Source of the DNA: Streptomyces sp. TBY4
GTDB taxonomy: Bacteria > Actinomycetota > Actinomycetes > Streptomycetales > Streptomycetaceae
Direction: 5' to 3'
DNA length: 64,000 bases
NCBI RefSeq assembly: GCF_024213195.1
Contig: NZ_JANAVF010000001.1
Span: 682,001 to 746,000, forward strand
Shown: positions 25,595-34,084 of the stretch, piece by piece
How positions within the stretch are numbered: position 1 is the stretch's first letter
How the letters are laid out: each line of letters begins with the position of its first letter
Made by a program: the position numbers and the translations under genes
The notes under the pieces: generated by a model
Database searches by the model: none
The model's input: the letters and a program-made list of their open reading frames with translations, nothing else
Told to the model about the DNA's origin: nothing

Positions 25595-26652
25595 CGGCGG
25601 GCCTCGACCAGGCGCGGCATGTCGCGGGCGGCCTCGATCAGGAACCAGCCGGGCAGCACCGGCAGTCCGTCGGCGTCGTCGGCGATGACGGTCTGGGCGA
25701 CCTCGACGGAGATCTCGGCGAGCTGCACGAGCAGCGACTTCGCTCGGTAGGCGGTCTGCCGGACGGCGGGAGACACGTGTTCGCGCTGCGCGGGCAGCTC
25801 CTTGATCAGGCGGCCGCGGAAGGCCTCGGCGAGGTAGTACAGCAGGTCGCGGTCGGCGAGCCGGGTGGGCCAGGAGGCGTCGCCCTTGATGATCGCCTCG
25901 ATGCCGAAGCTGTGGCGGACGATCTTCGCGTACCCGCAGAAGGAGACGGCGTGCGCCGGGGTGAGGGTGCCGTGCGCGACGACCTTCAGGGTCTGCTCGT
26001 CCAGGCCCGGCCCGAAGGAGTGCAGGGCGTCGGAGAGCATGTGCCAGGAGCGCGGCGTGGAGAAGGGCTCCTCGGTCTTGGGCGGCTGCGACCAGAGGTG
26101 GTCGGGGCGGTCGGTGAGGTAGTCGGTGACCCAGGGGTGGATGCCGTGCTCCCCGGCCCAGACCAGCCAGTCCTGTGCGGAGGCCGTCAGGTGCACGTGG
26201 GTGAGGCGGTTGACCAGCGCCGAGGCGATGGGCCGGGCCAGCGCGTTGTCGGTGGCCCGGTTGCCCGCGCCGATGACGATCGAGCCCGCGGGAAGCTCGT
26301 AGGAGCCGATCCGGCGGTCGAGGATCAGCGAGTAGAAGGCCTTCTGGACGTCGGGGCTCGCGGCGTTGAGCTCGTCGAGGAACAGGCAGTACGGCTCGTC
26401 GCGGGCGATCGCCTCCGGCGGGCAGAAGACGGAACGTCCGTCGCGGATCTGCGGTACGCCGATCAGGTCCTCGGGCGCCAGCTGCGTACCGAGCAGGCTC
26501 ACGCACTCCAGGCCCAGGGAGTCGGCGAACTTCCGCACGAGCGAGGACTTCCCGATCCCGGGCGCGCCCCACAGGAACACGGGCCGCACGGTGGCGAGGC
26601 CGAGGAGCAGTTCGGGGATCTGGGCGGGGGTGACGGTGACGGCAGCCTGCAC
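25591..26652 (-). CDS. MoxR-family AAA ATPase
   Basis: 353 residues. Walker A is FLWGAPGIGKSSLVRKFA, Walker B is YCLFLDELNAAS and sensor 1 lies around VIGAGNRATDNA. MoxR ATPases form rings that remodel VWA-containing partners; here the partner is encoded immediately downstream with a 4-base overlap. GTG 26652 is preferred (AAGGAC about 12 bases upstream, first residues MQAAVTVTPAQIPELL); a longer frame to 26709 has no good ribosome site. Client protein unknown. Confidence 0.87.
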   Translation of the reverse strand: MQAAVTVTPAQIPELLLGLATVRPVFLWGAPGIGKSSLVRKFADSLGLECVSLLGTQLAPEDLIGVPQIRDGRSVFCPPEAIARDEPYCLFLDELNAASPDVQKAFYSLILDRRIGSYELPAGSIVIGAGNRATDNALARPIASALVNRLTHVHLTASAQDWLVWAGEHGIHPWVTDYLTDRPDHLWSQPPKTEEPFSTPRSWHMLSDALHSFGPGLDEQTLKVVAHGTLTPAHAVSFCGYAKIVRHSFGIEAIIKGDASWPTRLADRDLLYYLAEAFRGRLIKELPAQREHVSPAVRQTAYRAKSLLVQLAEISVEVAQTVIADDADGLPVLPGWFLIEAARDMPRLVEARR

Positions 26653-26763
26653 GGGTGGGGTCGTCCTTGAGTGGTCCGGGTACGGGTGCGCCCAGTGTGA
26701 GCGCACCACGTGTCCCGGAGCACCCGGTTTTTCCCGCTCCTGCGGGCCTTGCGGTCCTTGTTC

Positions 26764-27213
26764 TCAGGCCGCGGAGTGCTCCAGCAGGTGCTTGAGCTTC
26801 TCCTCGCTGCGGGGCATCTCCTTGCGGACCATGGGCTTGACCGCGAGGGGGACGAGGGCCCTGCCCATGCCGTGGCTCTCGAAGTCGACGGCGATGGTCA
26901 CGCGCGAGCGGGTCCCGCCGTCGAGGGGTTCGATGCGGCCCCGCACGTCCGGCCGGACCGGACCGTCGATCCCGTGGAAGTGCCAGCTCCGCGGCGGGTC
27001 CAGTTCCATGACCTGCATGGTCGTGGGCATCCTGCGCTTGCCGAGCTGCCGGGTGACGAGCACCTTCGAGCCCACGTGGACGGGAAGGTCGCCCATCGGC
27101 ACCGCCGAGACGGCACTGTCCTGCCACTCCGGCAGGTGCGTGGGGTCCGTGATGTACGAGTAGACGTCCTCGGGCCTGCGGTCTATGTCGATGCTCTTGC
27201 TGATCGCGGACAT
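26764..27213 (-). CDS. SRPBCC-fold (polyketide cyclase/START-like) protein
   Basis: 149 residues in the helix-grip fold: KSIDIDRRPEDVYSYITDP and TPxHLPEW-like HLPEWQDS, then VTRQLGKRRMPTTMQV, SWHFHGIDGPV and a C-terminal amphipathic helix. Family members bind hydrophobic ligands or assist ring closure; without a biosynthetic neighbour no substrate can be named. It lies on the same strand as, and upstream of, the MoxR operon but 111 bases away, so it is probably separate. The ATG at 27213 is the usual family start. Confidence 0.82.
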   Translation of the reverse strand: MSAISKSIDIDRRPEDVYSYITDPTHLPEWQDSAVSAVPMGDLPVHVGSKVLVTRQLGKRRMPTTMQVMELDPPRSWHFHGIDGPVRPDVRGRIEPLDGGTRSRVTIAVDFESHGMGRALVPLAVKPMVRKEMPRSEEKLKHLLEHSAA

Positions 27214-27290
27214 GGCGACCCCTCGGAGCCCCCCTGATGGACTCTGTCTCCAACGTACGCCCGGCGCGGGACGGCCGCACCGCGCCGGGG

Positions 27291-29405
27291 TCATGGCGCC
27301 GGCGCCGGGTCCGTTCCAGGGCTCAGCGGGATCTCCGGGGAAAGCGGGGGAACCGGGACCTGGGGTCCGTCCGCCTCGGTGAGCCAGCGGCGCAGGACCT
27401 CGTGGACCGCCTCCGCCCCCACCAGTTCTCCGTCCGGTCCCGACGCCGAGGGCAGCAGCACCGGCTCGGACAGCTCCACCGGCCACATCAGGAACGGGTG
27501 GCCCTGCTCCCCGCCGAGGCCTCCGTGCGAACCGATCTGCTCCTCGAAGGCGTGCACCGCACCGGTCTCCGGGTCGTAGGCCGAGTTCACCATCACGTCC
27601 GCCACGTGCGGGAAGGTGTCGGTCCGCCGGACCGCCCGCGCCGCGCCCGGTCCGAAGGGGGCCAGCAGTGCCTCCGCCGCGCCCGGCTCGTCCAGCCGGG
27701 CCTCCGCTCCGCCGGCCGCCAGGACGGTCCCGTCGACGAGCAGGAACCCGACCCCGGGGTGGTTCGCCAGGGTGGAGAGCAGCGCCGGGTGGGCACGCTC
27801 GATCGCTTCCCGTGACGCCCGCCCGGGCAGGTCCGGGAAGGAGATCAGCCCGAGGTTGCCGGAGGCCAGGACCACCGGGTCCGGGCCCGCCGCGGGGCGC
27901 ACCTCCTCGTCCGTCTCCTCCACGGGCCGGTGCAGGGCGGCCCGTACGGCGGCCCGCGCCTCGGCGCCGCTGTGGGTGCGGCCGGCCTTCCGGGAGACCG
28001 GGAGCCCGCAGCCCGCGCGGACCAGGTCCTTCAGGGTGAGTCCGTAGCGGCCGAGGAAGGTCTCCCCCGGGCTCTGGCCGTGGTCCGAGAGCAGCACGAT
28101 CCGGTACTCCCGGGGCGCGTGCTCGGCGACCCGGGCGATGAGCGCGAGGCTGCGGTCGAGCCGGGCGAGGACCTGCTCGGTGTCCCGGGAGCGCGGGCCC
28201 GAGTGGTGGGCGACCTCGTCGTAGGCGACCAGGTCGGCGTAGACCGCGGCGCGCCCGGCCAGCATGTCGCCGATCACCGCGGCGACCACGACGTCGCGCT
28301 CCACCACCGTCGCGAAGGCCCGGATCAGCGGGTAGAGCCCGCCGCGCGCAACCCGCGGCCGCTCCCCGCGCAGGCGGCCGCGCAGCGACTGGGTGATCTC
28401 GCGGGCCACCTCGGCGACGAAGGAGAGCGCGGTGCGGACCGCGTTGGCCGGGTCGGAGAAGTACGCGAAGTACCCCGCGCGGGAGCGGTTGTGCGGGCCC
28501 CGCCGGGCGGAGACGGACAGGACGAGCGCCAGCTGCCCTGCGCCGCCGCTGAAGAGGTTGCCGCGGCTGGCCCCGTCGAGGGTGAGCAGGCCCCCGTCCC
28601 GGGTGCGTTCGACGGCCCGCCGCTGGAGCTCGGCGGCGCTGGTGGGCCGGTTGCAGACGACCACCTCGCCGGTGTCCTTCTCGTACCAGCGGAAGGCCGG
28701 GACGTCGAAGTTGGAGCCGTGCAGGATGCCGAGCTGGCTGGCGCCGGTCTGGCTGGACCAGTCGGTGCGCCAGGAGGTGACGCGGTGGGTCCGGTCGAGC
28801 CAGTCGGCGACCGTCGGCATCAGGCCGCTGCCGGCCGCCCGGCGCAGCACCTCGTACCCGACCCCGTCGAGCTGCAGGAACACCACGGCGGGGGTGCGTT
28901 CGCCGGCCCCGGGCATCCCCTCGCGGTGCTGGCGGCGCCGGCGGCGGTCGGAGAGCCGGTAGAGCCGGCGCCGGTAGGCCTCGTCGTCGCGTACGGCGAG
29001 GGCGGTGGAGGTGGCGGACGCGACCGCGGACATCACGGCGGCGACCACCACCGCCGTCTCGGGGTCCGCGGCGCCGCGGCCGGCCGGGATGAGGCTGAGC
29101 GCCAGCAGCAGCAGCGAGCCGTTGAGGAAGAAGACGAGCAGGCCGAGCACCAGGGCCGGCACGAGCAGCAGGGCGCGGACCAGAACCGGCCACACCAGCG
29201 CGCTCAGCAGACCGAAGGCGCCGGCCCCGATGGCGGCCGTCAGGCCTATCTGCGTGATGCTGTCGCGGTCCTCGCCGGCGCCCGCCTGGAGCCGGAAGTC
29301 GGGGAGGATGCCGGCCAGCGCGAGCATGGTGAGAGTGGACACCGCCCAGACCACGACCACGCGCACCAGGGCGCCGCCCGTACTCCGCAACCGGCCTCGC
29401 ACCAC
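27291..29405 (-). CDS. membrane-anchored alkaline-phosphatase-family (nucleotide pyrophosphatase-like) protein
   Basis: 704 residues. The N-terminal ~130 residues form three to four membrane spans (WAVSTLTMLALAGILPDF, AGAFGLLSALVWPVLV, LLVPALVLGLLVFFLNGSLL) like phage-holin/PqaA-type anchors. The rest is an alkaline-phosphatase superfamily domain with metal sites VVFLQLDGVGYEVL (Asp), YDEVAHHSGPRSRDTEQ (Asp, His) and LLSDHGQSPGETFLGRYG (Asp, His). It probably hydrolyses a phosphodiester or phospholipid head group at the membrane. The GTG start at 29405 lacks a strong ribosome site; an alternative internal start is possible but would truncate the first span. Confidence 0.82.
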   Translation of the reverse strand: MVRGRLRSTGGALVRVVVVWAVSTLTMLALAGILPDFRLQAGAGEDRDSITQIGLTAAIGAGAFGLLSALVWPVLVRALLLVPALVLGLLVFFLNGSLLLLALSLIPAGRGAADPETAVVVAAVMSAVASATSTALAVRDDEAYRRRLYRLSDRRRRRQHREGMPGAGERTPAVVFLQLDGVGYEVLRRAAGSGLMPTVADWLDRTHRVTSWRTDWSSQTGASQLGILHGSNFDVPAFRWYEKDTGEVVVCNRPTSAAELQRRAVERTRDGGLLTLDGASRGNLFSGGAGQLALVLSVSARRGPHNRSRAGYFAYFSDPANAVRTALSFVAEVAREITQSLRGRLRGERPRVARGGLYPLIRAFATVVERDVVVAAVIGDMLAGRAAVYADLVAYDEVAHHSGPRSRDTEQVLARLDRSLALIARVAEHAPREYRIVLLSDHGQSPGETFLGRYGLTLKDLVRAGCGLPVSRKAGRTHSGAEARAAVRAALHRPVEETDEEVRPAAGPDPVVLASGNLGLISFPDLPGRASREAIERAHPALLSTLANHPGVGFLLVDGTVLAAGGAEARLDEPGAAEALLAPFGPGAARAVRRTDTFPHVADVMVNSAYDPETGAVHAFEEQIGSHGGLGGEQGHPFLMWPVELSEPVLLPSASGPDGELVGAEAVHEVLRRWLTEADGPQVPVPPLSPEIPLSPGTDPAPAP

Positions 29406-29591
29406 GCCGAACCCGCCTCACCACCGTGGCCCGCACCGCGCCGACGAGCCCCCGTCCCACGATGTCCAGGCTCGCACAGCGGCGCCCGCCCGGCCGGGTG
29501 ACACGGGCGGCGGATCTGCGTACGGGGGGCGGCTCGAATCCGCGGGCGGCTGCGCGGTGCCGCCCACGTGGTGCCGACTACGTGCTGCGGT

Positions 29592-29996
29592 CTACGTGCC
29601 GTCGTATCCGGCGGTGGGCATGGAGAGCCGGCGGTGCACCTCGGCCTTCATCGCGGAGGTGTAGCGCGGCTCGTCGAGACCGGCGGTTTCCAGCCGTACG
29701 CCGCGCCGCTCGCACTCCGCGGTGAACTCCCCCACGGAGCGCAGCGCCCGAGTCAGCACCCGGTGGTTGGCGGTCACGAACAGGTCGACGCGGCCGGCGT
29801 CGATGTCGTTCCACAGGCCGCAGTGGTCGGCGCGCAGCCCGTAGACGAACAGCTGGCGGGTCACGACGTATCCCCGGTCGGCCGCCCAGCGGGCGCACAT
29901 GGCGTGCTGGCTCCGGGTGTCGACGGCGAAGGGATCCGTGTCCAGGTCCTCCAGCGGGGCCAGGCTGGCGATCGCGGCCACGCGCAGCTCATCCAT
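29592..29996 (-). CDS. serine-resolvase-like N-terminal domain protein, catalytic residues degenerate
   Basis: 134 residues that follow the outline of a resolvase N-terminal domain: strand RVAAIASL, helix SQHAMCARWAADRGYVVTRQLFVYG, and DIDAGRVDLFVTANHRVLTRALRSVGEFTAECERRGVRLETA. In active serine recombinases the first strand carries the nucleophile (YxRVST); here the equivalent reads ASLAP, without Ser at that position. There is no DNA-binding domain and no mobile-element context. It is therefore likely a domesticated, non-recombining relative of unknown role. Confidence 0.6.
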   Translation of the reverse strand: MDELRVAAIASLAPLEDLDTDPFAVDTRSQHAMCARWAADRGYVVTRQLFVYGLRADHCGLWNDIDAGRVDLFVTANHRVLTRALRSVGEFTAECERRGVRLETAGLDEPRYTSAMKAEVHRRLSMPTAGYDGT

Positions 29997-30131
29997 GCCG
30001 CCCGACCCTACTCCGATCCGCCGCCGGGGAGGAGGGGGCGTGAAGGCCCGTTTTGCCGGGGGCGGTACCCCGGTTCCGGGCGGTTCGGGCGGGCAGCCTT
30101 TAGGCTCGGACGGGACGAGGGAGGGGGGCCG

Positions 30132-30914
30132 GTGGAGATCACTTGGTGGGGCCACGCCACGTGCACGGTCGAGGACTCCGGCGTCCGGCTGCTCACGGAC
30201 CCGCTCTTCGCACGCCGGCTCGCCCACCTGCGCCGCCGTCGCGGGGCCGTGCCCCCGCCGGAGGCGGCGGTCGCCGACGCGGTGCTCGTCTCGCACCTGC
30301 ACGCAGACCACCTGCACCTGCCCTCGCTGGCGCGCCTCGCGCGCGGGACCCGGCTGCTGGTGCCCCGCGGGGCGCCGGGCGCGGTGCCGGGGCTGGCGCG
30401 GACGGCCGGGGCGCGGGGGCTGGCGGTCACGGAGGTGGCGCCGGGCGACACGGTCGCCGTGGGGGACGGCGTACGGGGCGGCGTACGGGTCCGGGTGGTC
30501 AGCGCGCGGCACGACGGACGGCGGCTGCCGTTCGGACCGCGGCTCGCCCCTGCGCTGGGGTACGTGATCGAGGGCTCCTCGCGGACCTACTTCGCCGGGG
30601 ACACGGGCCTGTTCGACTCCATGGCCGAGGAGGTCGGGCCTGTGGACGTGGCCCTGCTGCCGGTCGGCGGCTGGGGGCCCAACCTGGGGCCCGGGCACCT
30701 GGACGCGGCGGCCGCCGCGCGGGCGCTGGCCCTGCTGGCACCGGCCGCGGCGGTCCCGGTGCACTGGGGCACGTACTGGCCGATCGGGATGGACGCGGTG
30801 CGGCCGCACGAGTTCCACGCGCCGGGCGAGGAGTTCGTACGGTGTGCCCGGCGGGAGGCGCCGAAGGTGTCGGTCCGGGTGCCGGCGCACGGCGAGCGGG
30901 TGCGGCTGCCGTGA
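30132..30914 (+). CDS. metallo-beta-lactamase-fold hydrolase, UlaG-like
   Basis: 260 residues. It opens EITWWGHATCTVEDSGVRLLTDP, with the zinc motif SHLHADHLHLPSL (HxHxDH), YFAGDTG (Asp) and PVHWGTYWPIG (His). This fold covers lactonases, phosphodiesterases and NAPE-PLD-like enzymes. GTG 30132 follows GAGGGAGGGGGG. The stop overlaps the GTG of the DedA gene (GTGA), so hydrolase and membrane protein are coupled. A second, longer member of the same fold lies at 31.7-32.8 kb on the opposite strand. Confidence 0.85.
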   Translation: MEITWWGHATCTVEDSGVRLLTDPLFARRLAHLRRRRGAVPPPEAAVADAVLVSHLHADHLHLPSLARLARGTRLLVPRGAPGAVPGLARTAGARGLAVTEVAPGDTVAVGDGVRGGVRVRVVSARHDGRRLPFGPRLAPALGYVIEGSSRTYFAGDTGLFDSMAEEVGPVDVALLPVGGWGPNLGPGHLDAAAAARALALLAPAAAVPVHWGTYWPIGMDAVRPHEFHAPGEEFVRCARREAPKVSVRVPAHGERVRLP

Positions 30915-31543
30915 GGGCCCTGTCACAGCTCGCGGAGGCGGCGGCGCAGGTCCCGCCGGAATCCACCCAGCAGGCGGTCGGCCTCCCGACCCTCTTCGTG
31001 CTGGTGGCGCTGGGCGCGCTGGTGCCGGTGATCCCCACGGGGGCGCTGGTCAGTTCGGCGGCGGTGGTGGCATTCCACCAGGAGTCCCTGCCCTTCGGGC
31101 TGCTGCTGGTGTTCGGGGTGTCCGCGCTGGCCGCGTTCGCCGGGGACATGGCGTTGTACTGGCTGGGCCGGCGCGGGGTGCGCTCGCGGAACGGGTCGCG
31201 CTGGCTGGAGGCCCTGCGGCGGCGGGCGACCCCGGAACGGCTGGCCCAGGCGCAGCGCAAGCTCGACGAGAACGGGGTGCTCGTCCTGGTGGTCTCCCGC
31301 CTCCTCCCGGGCGGCCGCATCCCCGTGATGCTCGCCTGCCTCCTCGCGGAGCTCCCCCTGCGCCGCTTCGCCCGCGGCGACGGCCCCGCGTGCCTCGCCT
31401 GGGCGGCGACCTACGGTCTGATCGGCATCGTGGGCGGCTCCCTCTTCGCGGAACCCTGGAAGGGCGTAGCCCTGGCGGTGGCCCTCACGATCCTCATCAG
31501 CGCAGCCCCGACCCTGTGGCGCCGCCTCCACCCGGGCAACTGA
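30911..31543 (+). CDS. DedA/SNARE-associated (VTT) family membrane protein
   Basis: 210 residues with four to five hydrophobic segments. The family hallmark SRLLPGGRIPVMLACLLAE (RxxPGxR) lies near residue 130, and PTGALVSSAAVVAF forms the re-entrant loop. DedA proteins flip lipid carriers such as undecaprenyl phosphate or phospholipids. GTG 30911 overlaps the stop of the hydrolase gene, which hints that the hydrolase acts on a lipid or cell-envelope molecule. Its 3' end abuts a dispersed repeat. Confidence 0.87.
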   Translation: MRALSQLAEAAAQVPPESTQQAVGLPTLFVLVALGALVPVIPTGALVSSAAVVAFHQESLPFGLLLVFGVSALAAFAGDMALYWLGRRGVRSRNGSRWLEALRRRATPERLAQAQRKLDENGVLVLVVSRLLPGGRIPVMLACLLAELPLRRFARGDGPACLAWAATYGLIGIVGGSLFAEPWKGVALAVALTILISAAPTLWRRLHPGN

Positions 31544-31548
31544 CCCGG

Positions 31549-31666
31549 AAATCCAGCCCCTCCGGCGTTTGAGGAGCGGGGTCTGGGGCGGAGCCCCAGA
31601 AGGGGTCCGGGCAGAGCCCGGGGAACGGTGGAAGGGCGGGTCGGGGACAGCCCCGCAGGGCCCACG
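31549..31666. repeat. second copy of the dispersed Streptomyces-type repeat
   Basis: 31549-31579 matches the reverse complement of 6162-6192 at 26 of 31 positions. It is followed by nested inverted repeats: TCTGGGGCGGAGCCCCAGA, and GGGCAGAGCCC. It sits in the gap between the convergent DedA and metallo-hydrolase genes, the normal location for such elements, where it may serve as a bidirectional terminator. Confidence 0.7.
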
Positions 31667-31686
31667 CCCCCGTAGCCGTCCGGCGG

Positions 31687-32781
31687 CTACAGCGCTCGGG
31701 ACGCCCCGACCGGCAGGTCCCACAGGTGCTCCCGGGGCAGCCCGGTACGGGCCCACGCGGCCCGCACCCGCTGCAGCGGCTCCATCACCGGCTCCGCCGA
31801 CAGCACGAAGGTCCCCCAGTGCATGGGAGCCATCCGCCGCGCCCCCAGGTCCAGACAGGCCCGCACCGCCTCCTCCGGATCCGCGTGCACGTCCCGCAGC
31901 CACCACCGCGGCGCGTACGCCCCGATCGGGAGCAGCGCGAGATCGATGCCGGGGTGCCGCCGCCCGATCTCCCCGAACCAGTGCCCGTAGCCCGTGTCCC
32001 CCGCGAAGTAGACCTTCTTCTCCTCGCTGCCGCCTCCGAGCACACTGAGCATCCAGCCGCCCCACAGCGTCCGGCACGCATCCGTCAGCGATCTCTTCGA
32101 CCAGTGGTGCGCCGGCACGAACTCGAACCGTACGCCGCCCAGTTCGGCCGCCTCCCACCAGTCGAGTTCGGTGACCGCGGTGAACCCGCGCCGCCGGCAC
32201 CACCGCGCGAGCCCCGCCGGCACGAAGAGCGGCGTCGCGCGCGGGAGGCGTTTGAGGGTGGGGGCGTCGAGGTGGTCGTAGTGGTTGTGGCTGATCACCA
32301 CGGCGTCGACGGGCGGGAGGTCCTCCCAGCGCACGCCGACGGGGGTCATCCGGGCCGGGGTGCCGAGGATCCGCCGGGACCAGACCGGGTCGGTCAGTAC
32401 GGTGAGCCCGCCGATCCGCAGGATCCAGCTGGCGTGCCCGGCCCAGGTGACGGACACCGCCCCGGCGGGCACGGGGGGCAGCGGGGCCGGCGCGTACGGC
32501 AGGTCGGGAATGCCGCGCAGTCCTTCGGCGCCGGGCCGGAAGGCACCCTCGCGGGCGAGCCGGGCGAAGGCCCGCACCCCGGGCAGCGGGGTGGTCAGCC
32601 GGTCCGCGAACGAGCGCGGCCACAGCCGGTGTTCGCCCAGCGGCCGCGGCCGCGCACGCCGCACGCCGGCACCCGCACCGGTACCGGCACCCGTACCCGC
32701 ACCGACCCGCACGGCCGCCGCGGGGACGTCCGGGCCCGCCCCGGCCCGGGAGGCCGAGGGGGCGTCCGTCTGATCCCTCAT
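31687..32781 (-). CDS. metallo-beta-lactamase-fold hydrolase, NAPE-PLD/UlaG-like
   Basis: 364 residues. An N-terminal low-complexity segment with Gly-Ala/Gly-Thr repeats (VGAGTGAGTGAGAGV) precedes the catalytic fold: VTWAGHASWILRIGGLTVLTDPVWS, zinc motif ISHNHYDHLD, PAHHWSKRS, VYFAGDTGYG and APMHWGTF. This residue pattern is that of N-acyl-phosphatidylethanolamine phospholipase D-like enzymes. ATG 32781 is preferred because CGGAGA lies 8 bases upstream; GTG 32799 has no ribosome site. It lies 43 bases downstream of the aminotransferase-fold gene, same strand, so it is probably co-transcribed. Confidence 0.85.
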   Translation of the reverse strand: MRDQTDAPSASRAGAGPDVPAAAVRVGAGTGAGTGAGAGVRRARPRPLGEHRLWPRSFADRLTTPLPGVRAFARLAREGAFRPGAEGLRGIPDLPYAPAPLPPVPAGAVSVTWAGHASWILRIGGLTVLTDPVWSRRILGTPARMTPVGVRWEDLPPVDAVVISHNHYDHLDAPTLKRLPRATPLFVPAGLARWCRRRGFTAVTELDWWEAAELGGVRFEFVPAHHWSKRSLTDACRTLWGGWMLSVLGGGSEEKKVYFAGDTGYGHWFGEIGRRHPGIDLALLPIGAYAPRWWLRDVHADPEEAVRACLDLGARRMAPMHWGTFVLSAEPVMEPLQRVRAAWARTGLPREHLWDLPVGASRAL

Positions 32782-32824
32782 CGAGAAGTCTCCGTTCACC
32801 GGCGGCAGTCGGGGGTTTCAGGGG

Positions 32825-34084
32825 TCAGTCGGACAGCGCGGCCAGCACCGACCGGAGGCGGGCCAGGGAGTCCCGTACGTGGGGCAGGGCGAGGGGGTCG
32901 GCCGCAGTGAGGGCCGCGAGCTGTTCCTCCGGGGTGGCGCCCAGCAGCGGTCCGGTCGACAGCCGGACCCGCGGGGCGACGGGCTCGTCGGCGAACCGCT
33001 GCCCGCCGGGCGTGGGCGCGCCGAGCCGTCCGCCGAGCCAGTCCTCCAGTTCCATCGCGTCGCCGATGCCCTGCCGGGCGAGCCCGGAGCGCAGCGGGGT
33101 CAGATCGGCGTAGAGGTGGCGGCCGGCCTGCGGGGGCCGGGCCAGCGCCCCGGCGGCCAGGAGTTCCCGGTGGGCGGCCCGGGCCACCGCGCCGTGCAGG
33201 GCGGCCGCCGCGGCGGCGCGGCCCGCGACGGCGGCGGGCTCGTCGAGGGCGTGCGCGGCGGCCCCGGCGACGGGGCCCGCGACGAGCCCGCCGGTGGCGG
33301 TGAGCACGTCCAGGGTCCGGGCGCGCAGCCAGGTGCCGTGCGGGGTGCCGGGGAAGCGGACGACGGCGGCGGGCCAGCCCGCGGGCAGCAGGGCGCCGGA
33401 GAGGTCCAGGAGCACCGCGGTGTCGTCCGGCAGCATTTCGGCGGGGCTGAGCACGACGAGCCGGTCGTGCTCGTGGGCGCCGGGGAGCCCCCGGGCCGGC
33501 CGGTGGACGGTGTCGCGCCAGGTCTCGTCGCTGACGACGAACAGCCCGGCCGAGGCGGCGGCCTCGCAGGCCTCGCGGAGCAGTTCGGGCGGCGGGACGG
33601 TGGCGGTCGGGTCGTCGGCCACGGACAGCAGCAGCACCCGCGGGTCGCCGCCCTCGGCGCGGACCCGGCGCACGGTCTCCAGCAGGGCGTACGGGTCGGG
33701 TACGCCACCGCACTCGGCCGGAGTCGGCACGTGGTAGGCCCGCCGTCCCAGCAGCCGGACCTGCGGAGTCCACCAGGCGGGACACGGCCGGGGCAGCATG
33801 ACGTCGCCGCCGTACGCGCCGAGCAGGGCCAGCAGCAGGGCGGGCGCGCCGGGTCCGGCGGCCACGTGGTCGGGGTCGGTGGCCAGCCCGCGCCTCCCCC
33901 AGTGCCGGGCCGCTGCGGCCCGTACGGGCACCCCTCCGCCAGCCGGTTCGGCGGCCGAACGCCAGGCGGCGGCCGCCAGGACGGCCGTGAGCTCGGGCAG
34001 CACGGGCAGGCCCGGCTGGGGTGCGGGCGGACCGTAGCGGACCTGGCCCCGGCCCTCGGCCGTCGTGCGCTGGATCCCCGACAC
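32825..34084 (-). CDS. aminotransferase-fold (class I/II) protein lacking the PLP lysine
   Basis: 419 residues that follow the fold-type I aminotransferase outline: VAAGPGAPALLLALLGAYGG (cofactor-phosphate region), ADDPTATVPPPELL in place of NPxNPTG, VVSDETWRD (pyridine-N Asp; the following Tyr position is Trp) and DLSGALLPAGWPAAVVRFP in place of FSKxxxxxGWRxG. The Schiff-base lysine position is Gly230, and I find no lysine anywhere in the chain. Conventional PLP catalysis is therefore excluded. GTG 34084 has GGGAGAGG upstream. The role is unknown, perhaps regulatory or ligand-binding. Confidence 0.72.
   Translation of the reverse strand: MSGIQRTTAEGRGQVRYGPPAPQPGLPVLPELTAVLAAAAWRSAAEPAGGGVPVRAAAARHWGRRGLATDPDHVAAGPGAPALLLALLGAYGGDVMLPRPCPAWWTPQVRLLGRRAYHVPTPAECGGVPDPYALLETVRRVRAEGGDPRVLLLSVADDPTATVPPPELLREACEAAASAGLFVVSDETWRDTVHRPARGLPGAHEHDRLVVLSPAEMLPDDTAVLLDLSGALLPAGWPAAVVRFPGTPHGTWLRARTLDVLTATGGLVAGPVAGAAAHALDEPAAVAGRAAAAAALHGAVARAAHRELLAAGALARPPQAGRHLYADLTPLRSGLARQGIGDAMELEDWLGGRLGAPTPGGQRFADEPVAPRVRLSTGPLLGATPEEQLAALTAADPLALPHVRDSLARLRSVLAALSD

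Noticed and set aside
29520..29570. A CTCGAATCC sequence resembling a tRNA T-loop
   Set aside because: Flanking bases do not form a 5-bp T stem, and no acceptor, D or anticodon arm can be built around it.
29592..29996. Resolvase-like gene considered as a mobile-element remnant
   Set aside because: No second element gene, no inverted repeats and no att-like duplication nearby; base composition is the same as that of the neighbours.
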